NCBI GenBank assembly: GCA_022843025.1
Contig: JALHOL010000003.1
Location: 1 to 64,000, forward strand
Length of the DNA stretch: 64,000 nt
From: Paracoccaceae bacterium
Lineage (GTDB): Bacteria > Pseudomonadota > Alphaproteobacteria > Rhodobacterales > Rhodobacteraceae
Reading direction: 5' to 3'
Positions within the stretch are counted from its first letter, which is position 1. Each line of letters begins with the position of its first letter. Shown here one piece after another: positions 58,190 to 64,000 of this stretch. Below the pieces are notes generated by a model that was given only the letters and a program-made list of their open reading frames with translations, ran no database searches and was not told where the DNA came from. A program made the position numbers and the translations under genes.

Positions 58190-59023
58190 ATGCAGATCGA
58201 CGCGCATCAGCATTTCTGGCACCCCGGACGGGGCGATTACGGCTGGATGCCAGCGGATAACCCGGTGCTGTCGCGCCCCTATGGGCCGGCGGACCTTTGG
58301 CCGCAATTGCAGGCGGCCGGGGTGGAGGGGACGATCCTTGTCCAGGCCGCACCCACGGTGGCCGAGACCGAATACATGTTGGGGATCGCGGATGCCGTGC
58401 CTTGGGTGTTGGGTGTGGTGGGCTGGGTGGATTTCGAGACGCCTGCCGATCTGGCACAGATGAAGCGGCTGGCGGGGCATCCGAAGTTCAAGGGCGTGCG
58501 CCCGATGATCCAGGACCTTCCAGATGATGGCTGGATGCTGCGCGATGATGTGCAATGGGCGTTTCGGGCGCTGTGCGACCTTGGCCTGCGCTTTGACGCA
58601 TTGGGATTTCCGCGCCATCTGGGGAATTTCCTGACGATCCTGAAGCGATACCCGACGCTGCCGGTGGTGGTGGACCATTGCATGAAGCCGCAGATACGCG
58701 AGAAATCCGACGCGCATTTCCGGATTTGGGCGGATGGAATGGCGCAGATCGCCGATGAGACGGCGGCGGTGGTGAAATTTTCCGCCCTGATTACTGAGGC
58801 CGATGCGGATTGGACGGTTGAGGACCTGCGGCCCTATGTGGACCATGTGTTCCGGGTGTTCGGGCCGGAGCGGGTGATGTGGGGATCGGATTGGCCGGTC
58901 TGCCGGTTGCGCGGCGAATATGCCGATTGGCGAGCGGCGGCGCTGAGCCTGACCGAAGGGTTGGACGATGTGGACCGGGCGCTGATCTATGGCGGCACGG
59001 CGGCGGGGTTCTACGGCATATGA
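58190..59023 (+). CDS. Amidohydrolase, L-fuconolactone hydrolase-like
   Basis: The 277-residue COG3618-type amidohydrolase has H6 and H8 (DAHQHFW), VVVDHCMKPQI and the metal aspartate in MWGSDWPVCRL. Relatives hydrolyse L-fucono-, L-rhamnono- or L-galactono-lactones. It follows directly from the dehydrogenase, so it should open the lactone that enzyme makes. GGAGAA precedes ATG 58190. Confidence 0.87.
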   Translation: MQIDAHQHFWHPGRGDYGWMPADNPVLSRPYGPADLWPQLQAAGVEGTILVQAAPTVAETEYMLGIADAVPWVLGVVGWVDFETPADLAQMKRLAGHPKFKGVRPMIQDLPDDGWMLRDDVQWAFRALCDLGLRFDALGFPRHLGNFLTILKRYPTLPVVVDHCMKPQIREKSDAHFRIWADGMAQIADETAAVVKFSALITEADADWTVEDLRPYVDHVFRVFGPERVMWGSDWPVCRLRGEYADWRAAALSLTEGLDDVDRALIYGGTAAGFYGI

Positions 59024-59097
59024 AATGGAGCGCCGCCCTGACGGGCGACGCAATCCTTTTGCCTCGCCTGCGCGCCTGCGCGCTTCGGCTCAGAAGT

Positions 59098-59149
59098 GGG
59101 GGCGCTTCGCCCCCCACACCCCCCGAGGATATTTGGGCAGAGAAGAATG
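59098..59149 (+). repeat. GGATATTT intergenic repeat, copy C, with GC hairpin
   Basis: GGGGGCG-CTT-CGCCCCC (59098-59114) is followed by CCCCCCGAGGATATTTGGG and CAGAGAAGAATG (59119-59149). It lies between convergent genes. Confidence 0.8.
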
Positions 59150-59171
59150 AGGGAACCCGTCGCGGAGCGTG

Positions 59172-60137
59172 TCAGGCCCCGTAGAGGGCGCGGGCGATGA
59201 TCCGGGTGGAGGCGGCGGCGTCTTGCCGTGCCATGGCGGCGGTAAGGTGTGAGTCACCGCGCAGGCCGGCCGCGACCGCGCGCAGGCGTTCGGTAAGGGC
59301 GAGGTTGGCGCGGGATTCCTCGACCGGGTCCATGCCGCCATGGTCGGGGAAGGTGTCAAAATAAATCACGCCGTCATAGCCCATCTGATCCAGCACCCAG
59401 AAGAGCTCCACCGTCTGGATCGGGTGGACGGTGCCGGCAATCAGGCCATCGTCGCGCTTGGCGTATCCGTCATTCAGATGCACGCCCATGATACGGCAGT
59501 AGCGGGCGGCAAGCAGGGCGGATTTGGCAGGCATTTCCCCTGCGAAAAGCATGTGACAGAAATCGAGCGTGACGCCGAGATTGGGGCGCGCGACATCGCG
59601 GATGGCGTGCAGGGTTGTGGCCATGTCGGGCAGGACCGACCAGGAGCGCGGTTCGTTGGGTTTGTATTCGATGGAGATGTCGAGGGCGGGGTTGTGATCG
59701 CAAACCTCGGCCAGACCGGCGAGCGTGTCATCCCACATCCGGGCATAGTCGCCCTGAAAGCTGTAATCAAAGCCGTCTTGCCCCAGCCAGACCGTCATTA
59801 CCGTGCCACCCATCCGCGCCAGCGCATCGAGGCCGCGCTTGGTGATGTCAATGGCGGCGCGGCGGACCGCGGCGTCTGGATGGGTAAAGGCCCCCAGACG
59901 GAAGCCGGGGTCGGTGTAATAGCGCATCGCGAGGCCGTTCAGCGCCATACCGCTTTGTTGCAAGATTTTGGTCAGTTCTGCCGGGGTATGATGGTCGAAA
60001 TGGTCGGGAAAGTTCAAATCGGCGGCGTTCAGACCGCCCACAGTTCCGGCGCGGGCGATCATGTCGGCCACGGTGTCGCCCTTGCGTTTGAAGGCATTCA
60101 GGCGCGTGGCATAGCGCGGGCGGTTCGGGATGGTCAT
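59172..60137 (-). CDS. Xylose-isomerase-like TIM-barrel sugar isomerase/epimerase
   Basis: The 321-residue protein has the TIM-barrel metal-site pattern of sugar isomerases: ISIEYKPNEPRS (Glu), VTLDFCHMLFAGE (Asp/His), IMGVHLNDGYAKRDDG and VIYFDTFPDH. Substrate is unknown; in this locus it may isomerise the sugar to a ketose for the FGGY kinase. It lies 14 bases downstream of the GntR gene and is co-oriented. Confidence 0.82.
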   Translation of the reverse strand: MTIPNRPRYATRLNAFKRKGDTVADMIARAGTVGGLNAADLNFPDHFDHHTPAELTKILQQSGMALNGLAMRYYTDPGFRLGAFTHPDAAVRRAAIDITKRGLDALARMGGTVMTVWLGQDGFDYSFQGDYARMWDDTLAGLAEVCDHNPALDISIEYKPNEPRSWSVLPDMATTLHAIRDVARPNLGVTLDFCHMLFAGEMPAKSALLAARYCRIMGVHLNDGYAKRDDGLIAGTVHPIQTVELFWVLDQMGYDGVIYFDTFPDHGGMDPVEESRANLALTERLRAVAAGLRGDSHLTAAMARQDAAASTRIIARALYGA

Positions 60138-60151
60138 GGGGGGTGGGCCTT

Positions 60152-60880
60152 TCAGGCGGGATCAAAGAGATCGGGCCGCTCACGTTCCAGCGGTTCGAGA
60201 TAGGTGAGCAACTGGCGCAGATGATGGCGCGTTGCAAGGCGCGCGGCGGCGGGATCGCGCGCCTCGAGCGCGGCGAGGATGGCGCGATGTTCGTCGAGGG
60301 TGGCGCTGATGCGGCCCGGTACGGGCAGGATCAACTGACGCGCGCGGTTCACATGCAGCCAGGCCGTTTCGCTGACCTGCGCGAGGCGGCGAAAGCCGGT
60401 ATAGGACAGGATAAGCTCATGCATCGCGGCATCCATCTGGTAAAAGCCCGGCACATCGCCATCGGCGATCAATGCGGCCTGTACCGTGAGGTTGCGGCGA
60501 AGTTGGGTAAGTTGTTCTTCGGTGATCGTCTCGGTCACGCGTTCGATGGCGGCGACCTCGATCGCCTCGCGCAGGAAGGCGCCTTCGCGAATCTCTTCCA
60601 TCGAGAAGCGGGCGACGAAGGTACCGGCCTGCGGAACGACATCGACCAGCCCTTCGGTTGCAAGCCGGGCCACGGCATCGGCGACGGGGCTGCGCGAGAC
60701 GCCCAGCGCCTCGCATATCTCGGGCTTGCGCAGAATCTCGCCGGGGCGATAGGCGAGCGACAGGATTGCCTCCCGCAGGGTTTGATAGACGCGCTGACCG
60801 AGCGAGCCGGAAAACCGCTCCAGCGGGGTGAGCCGGGTTTCGGAAGGCTCTTGTGGGGAGGGTTCGGGCGGCTGTAACAT
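60152..60880 (-). CDS. GntR-family (FCD) transcriptional regulator
   Basis: The 242-residue regulator has an N-terminal winged HTH (LREAILSLAYRPGEILRKPE, then LGVSRSPVADAVARLATEG at about residues 60-78) and a C-terminal FCD domain with metal-binding His/Asp residues. The ATG at 60880 sits one base after the palindrome CTAACATGTTAG, which is therefore likely its own operator. Similar palindromes lie at three other promoters in the window. It probably represses until a sugar acid binds. Confidence 0.9.
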   Translation of the reverse strand: MLQPPEPSPQEPSETRLTPLERFSGSLGQRVYQTLREAILSLAYRPGEILRKPEICEALGVSRSPVADAVARLATEGLVDVVPQAGTFVARFSMEEIREGAFLREAIEVAAIERVTETITEEQLTQLRRNLTVQAALIADGDVPGFYQMDAAMHELILSYTGFRRLAQVSETAWLHVNRARQLILPVPGRISATLDEHRAILAALEARDPAAARLATRHHLRQLLTYLEPLERERPDLFDPA

Positions 60881-60914
60881 GCTAACATGTTAGACACGCG
60901 CGGCGGCCTGTCAA
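60881..60914 (-). promoter_or_regulatory. GntR operator and leaderless autoregulated promoter
   Basis: On the minus strand TTGACA (60914-60909), 16 bases, TAACAT (60892-60887), then 6 bases, then ATG at 60880. The perfect palindrome CTAACATGTTAG (60882-60893) covers the -10. A second, overlapping TAACATG half-site runs into the start codon on the plus strand. The divergent dehydratase gene starts at 60946. Confidence 0.7.
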
Positions 60915-60945
60915 GGAATCCGCGCAAGGTGCGGGGAGAGCGGGA

Positions 60946-62463
60946 ATGGCAGGGCAGAACGGCGGGGTGATCCGGCTGCATGGTGCGGATAATGTGGTGA
61001 TCGCGCTGGAGGACCTGCCGAAAGGGGCCGAGGTGGCAGGGCTGGCCCTGCCGCAACCCGTGCCGCGCGGCCACAAGATCGCGGCCGGGGCGATTGTGCA
61101 GGGGCAGAATGTGCTGCGCTATGGCCAGATCATCGGACAGGCGACTGTGGACATCGCGGCAGGCGCGCATGTGCATTCGCACAATCTGGGCATGGCGCCG
61201 CACAGCGATGACTATGCCATCGGCAGCGAAAGCCGCCCCCTGCCCGCGCTGCCGCCGCGCGAGTTCATGGGCTATCACCGCGCCGATGGGCAGGTGGGAA
61301 CGCGGAATTACATCGGCATCCTGACATCGGTGAACTGCTCGGGCTCTGTCGCGCGCTTCATCGCCGAGGCGGCGGAAAAGGATCCGGTGCTGAGTTCCCT
61401 GCCCAATGTCGATGGGTTCGTTCCCATCGTGCATCAGACGGGTTGCGGCATGTCTGGTACGAATGAAGGGTACCAGACCCTGATGCGCACGCTGAAAGGC
61501 TATGCCCGCAATGCCAATTTCGGGGGCATCCTGCTGGTGGGACTGGGATGCGAGGTGATGCAGGTGCCCGATCTGGTGGGTCAGGGGCGGCTGCGGCCGG
61601 ATGGCAATTTCCGCTATATGACGATTCAGGGCACGGGCGGCACGCGGGCGACGATTGCCAAGGCGTTGGAGGTGTTGCGCGGAATGGCCGAGGTGGCGTC
61701 ACAGGTGGAGCGCCGCCCTGCCCCGGTGTCGAAGCTGATCATCGGGCTGCAATGCGGGGGGTCGGACGGGTATTCCGGGATCACCGCCAATCCGGCGCTG
61801 GGCCATGCGAGCGATCTGCTGGTGCGGATGGGGGGGACGACGATCCTGTCGGAAACGCCCGAGATTTACGGCGCCGAACATCTGCTCACCCGCCGCGCGG
61901 TATCGGCCGAGGTGGGCGAGCGGCTGATCGAACGCATCCGCTGGTGGGAGGATTACACCGCGCGGAACGAGGGGGAGATGGACAACAACCCCAGCCCCGG
62001 CAACAAGAAGGGCGGGTTGACCACGATCCTTGAGAAATCGCTGGGCGCGGTGGCCAAGGGCGGCACGGCGCCGCTGGCGGGGGTCTACAAATTCGCCGAA
62101 CCCATCACGACGCCCGGTTTCACCTATATGGACAGCCCCGGCTATGACCCTTGTTCAGTGACAGGGCAGATCGCATCGGGGGCGACGATGATCGTCTTCA
62201 CCACCGGGCGCGGGTCGGTTTCGGGATACAAGCCAAGCCCCTGCATCAAGCTGGCGACCAATTCGGAAATGTATGCCCGCATGGCCGAGGACATGGACAT
62301 CAACTGCGGTGACATCCTGACCGAAGGGGTGAGCATCGAGGCAAAGGGGGAGGAGATTTTGGACAAGATCATCGCCGTCGCCTCGGGCCAACAGACATTG
62401 TCCGAGGAGCTGGGCTTTGGCGGCGCGGAGTTCGTGCCCTGGCAGATCGGCGCTGTGATGTAA
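60946..62463 (+). CDS. UxaA-family sugar-acid dehydratase
   Basis: The 505-residue protein has an N-terminal SAF domain (ALEDLPKGAEVAGLALPQPV, HSHNLGM) and a C-terminal altronate/galactarate dehydratase domain with HQTGCGMSGT and GLQCGGSDGYSGI cysteines that suit an iron or iron-sulphur site. In this locus the substrate may be L-fuconate or a related aldonate released by the lactonase. It is divergent from GntR. GGGGAGAGCGGGA precedes ATG 60946. Confidence 0.88.
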   Translation: MAGQNGGVIRLHGADNVVIALEDLPKGAEVAGLALPQPVPRGHKIAAGAIVQGQNVLRYGQIIGQATVDIAAGAHVHSHNLGMAPHSDDYAIGSESRPLPALPPREFMGYHRADGQVGTRNYIGILTSVNCSGSVARFIAEAAEKDPVLSSLPNVDGFVPIVHQTGCGMSGTNEGYQTLMRTLKGYARNANFGGILLVGLGCEVMQVPDLVGQGRLRPDGNFRYMTIQGTGGTRATIAKALEVLRGMAEVASQVERRPAPVSKLIIGLQCGGSDGYSGITANPALGHASDLLVRMGGTTILSETPEIYGAEHLLTRRAVSAEVGERLIERIRWWEDYTARNEGEMDNNPSPGNKKGGLTTILEKSLGAVAKGGTAPLAGVYKFAEPITTPGFTYMDSPGYDPCSVTGQIASGATMIVFTTGRGSVSGYKPSPCIKLATNSEMYARMAEDMDINCGDILTEGVSIEAKGEEILDKIIAVASGQQTLSEELGFGGAEFVPWQIGAVM

Positions 62464-62483
62464 GGATCCGACTGCCCTGCCCC

Positions 62484-62512
62484 TTTCTTCTCTGTGAAAA
62501 TATCCTCGGGGG
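62484..62512 (-). repeat. GGATATTT intergenic repeat, copy D
   Basis: On the minus strand CCCCCGAGGATATTTTCAC then AGAGAAGAAA spans 62512-62484. It lies just after the dehydratase stop. Confidence 0.75.
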
Positions 62513-62527
62513 TTAGCCATCGCGCCC

Positions 62528-62551
62528 GCCATCGGTTCAAGGGCCGATGGC
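62528..62551. terminator. Hairpin between convergent dehydratase and phosphohexomutase genes
   Basis: GCCATCGG (62528-62535) and CCGATGGC (62544-62551) are perfect arms around an 8-base loop. No U tract is evident, so terminator activity is tentative. Confidence 0.5.
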
Positions 62552-62593
62552 TGACGGGGCAGACAGCCCCCGGGAGCTGTGCAGGGTGTGGCG

Positions 62594-63964
62594 TCAGGAG
62601 AACAGCGCGCTGATCTCGGCTACGGCCTGATCCACCAGATCGGGGCGGGCGCGGGATTCGACGTTCAAGCGCAAAAGCGGTTCGGTGTTTGAACCGCGCA
62701 GATTCATCCGCCAGGTACCGAAATCGAGCGACAGGCCATCGGTATCGTCGCGGCTGGTGGCTTTTGGCGCATAGGCGGCCTCGACCTGCGCAATGGCGGC
62801 TTTCACGTCGGGGACGCGGAAGTTGATCTCGCCCGAGGAGGGGAAGGCGGCGCGGCGGTCGGCCAGAAGGGTGGCGAGGGGTTGGCTGGTACGGCCCATA
62901 AGTTCGGCCACCAGAAGCCAGGGGATCATGCCGCTGTCGCAGGCAAAGAAATCGCGGAAATAGTGATGGGCAGACATTTCGCCGCCATAGACCGCGCCCG
63001 TATCGCGCAGGGCCTGTTTGAGGAAGGCATGTCCCGTGCGGGCCATGACCGCCCTGCCCCCGGCGGCGGCAACCGCGGCCTGGGTGGCAAGGATCACGCG
63101 GGGATCGTGGACGATGGCGGCACCGGGTTCCTTGGCGAGGAAGGTTTCGGCCAGCAGGCCCACGACATATTCGCCGGGAACGAAGGCGCCTTGATTATCG
63201 AAAAAGAAGCAACGGTCGAAATCGCCGTCGAAGGCCACGGCCATATCGGCCCCGGCGGCAACCACGGCCTGCGCGGTGACGGGTTGGTTCTCGGGCAGCA
63301 GCGGGTTCGGGATGCCATTGGGGAAGGTGCCATCGGGATCGTGGTGCAGGCGGGTGAAGCGCAAGGGCGCGCCACGGGCGGCGAGTGCTGCGGCGATGGC
63401 ATCGAAAGTCGGCCCTGCTGCGCCATTGCCCGCATTGATCAGGATATGCAGCGGGCGCAGGGCGGACAGGTCGACAAAGGACAGCACGCGGTCGACATAG
63501 GCGGCGCGGGTGGCCGAGGCATCGGTGACGCGTCCGCCGGGTTTGGGCGCGGCGAAAGCCTGAGATTCCGCCAATGCCTTGATCGCGGCAAGGCCGGTGG
63601 CGGCATCCAGCGGCGCAGAGCCTGCGCGGACCATCTTCATCCCGTTGTAATCCATCGGGTTGTGCGAGGCGGTGACGCAGATACCGCCATCCGCGCCCAG
63701 ATGGCCGGTGGCGAAATAGACTTCCTCAGTCCCGCAAAGGCCCAGATCGAGCACCTCTGCCCCGGCCGCCATCAAACCGTCGGCCACGGCATCGGCCAGT
63801 TCTTGCGATGAGGCGCGAATGTCGCGGCCCAGAACGACGCGGCGGGTGCCCAGCACCTCGGCAAAGGCGCGGCCGACGCGGGTGGCGATGCCTGTATCCA
63901 GATCATGGCCAAGGCGGCCGCGGATATCATAGGCCTTGAAACAGGTGAGGCTGGCGTTGGTCAT
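62594..63964 (-). CDS. Phosphomannomutase/phosphoglucomutase
   Basis: The 456-residue alpha-D-phosphohexomutase has the phosphoserine S100 in VTASHNPMDYNG, the metal loop DGDFDRC, the sugar loop GGEMSAHHYF and the phosphate loop NLRGSNTEP. It interconverts hexose 6- and 1-phosphates, feeding nucleotide-sugar and exopolysaccharide synthesis. Whether it belongs to the GntR regulon is doubtful: no palindrome was seen in the short upstream sequence. Start ATG 63964. Confidence 0.93.
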   Translation of the reverse strand: MTNASLTCFKAYDIRGRLGHDLDTGIATRVGRAFAEVLGTRRVVLGRDIRASSQELADAVADGLMAAGAEVLDLGLCGTEEVYFATGHLGADGGICVTASHNPMDYNGMKMVRAGSAPLDAATGLAAIKALAESQAFAAPKPGGRVTDASATRAAYVDRVLSFVDLSALRPLHILINAGNGAAGPTFDAIAAALAARGAPLRFTRLHHDPDGTFPNGIPNPLLPENQPVTAQAVVAAGADMAVAFDGDFDRCFFFDNQGAFVPGEYVVGLLAETFLAKEPGAAIVHDPRVILATQAAVAAAGGRAVMARTGHAFLKQALRDTGAVYGGEMSAHHYFRDFFACDSGMIPWLLVAELMGRTSQPLATLLADRRAAFPSSGEINFRVPDVKAAIAQVEAAYAPKATSRDDTDGLSLDFGTWRMNLRGSNTEPLLRLNVESRARPDLVDQAVAEISALFS

Positions 63965-64000
63965 GATGTCGTCCCTACTCGCATGATGCTTGGTTAGCAG

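Overview
The window is GC-rich chromosomal DNA of an alphaproteobacterium. Gene content and order point to the order Rhodobacterales (Rhodobacter/Paracoccus relatives): a ppaA-ppsR / bchFNBHLM-lhaA-puhABC-acsF-puhE-hemA-cycA block, a puc (LH2) operon, a smo/mtlK polyol operon, and several copies of a short GGATATTT-type intergenic repeat. The organism is an anoxygenic phototroph. The aerobic cyclase gene acsF is intact, while only the first 45 codons of the oxygen-independent cyclase gene bchE remain next to ppsR. That suggests bacteriochlorophyll synthesis that needs oxygen, as in aerobic anoxygenic phototrophs, unless a second bchE exists elsewhere.

Layout. 1-2.7 kb: bchE remnant and the light/redox regulators ppsR and ppaA (minus strand). 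2.7-19.2 kb: plus-strand photosynthesis superoperon for (bacterio)chlorophyllide synthesis, reaction-centre H subunit and assembly factors, ending with 5-aminolevulinate synthase and cytochrome c2 and closed by a strong terminator. 19.2-33.1 kb: nitrogen acquisition on the minus strand, namely the urea ABC transporter urtABCDE and the urease operon ureDAB-C-EFG. The urease operon has extra genes inside it: a small His-rich membrane protein, a Tat-exported cyclase-family hydrolase and a carboxymuconolactone-decarboxylase-like protein. An NtrC-like palindrome lies upstream of ureD. 33.4-42 kb: an orphan antitoxin-like gene, then the polyol (sorbitol/mannitol) operon with its SorC-type regulator and a HAD phosphatase.

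42.3-64 kb is an accessory carbohydrate region. It encodes a sugar ABC transporter (ATPase, Tat-type binding protein, two permeases), a ribokinase-like kinase, two RbsD/FucU mutarotase paralogues, a creatininase-family protein, an FGGY kinase, an M42 metallopeptidase-like protein, a BtpA/SgcQ protein, an L-fucose-dehydrogenase-like aldo-keto reductase, a fuconolactonase-like amidohydrolase, a TIM-barrel isomerase, a GntR regulator, a UxaA-type sugar-acid dehydratase and a phosphohexomutase. A palindrome of the form CTAACATGTTAG occurs at four promoters here (45.0, 50.1, 57.1 and 60.9 kb) and ties them into one apparent GntR regulon. At two of them the palindrome overlaps the -10 box and the start codon follows directly, so the transcripts look leaderless. 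The transporter is split by the puc operon (46.9-49.7 kb), which encodes LH2 antenna proteins under two PpsR boxes. Its alpha polypeptide carries Phe44-Leu45, the pattern of blue-shifted LH2 variants, and a long C-terminal tail.

No tRNA, rRNA, CRISPR array, IS element or prophage was recognised.
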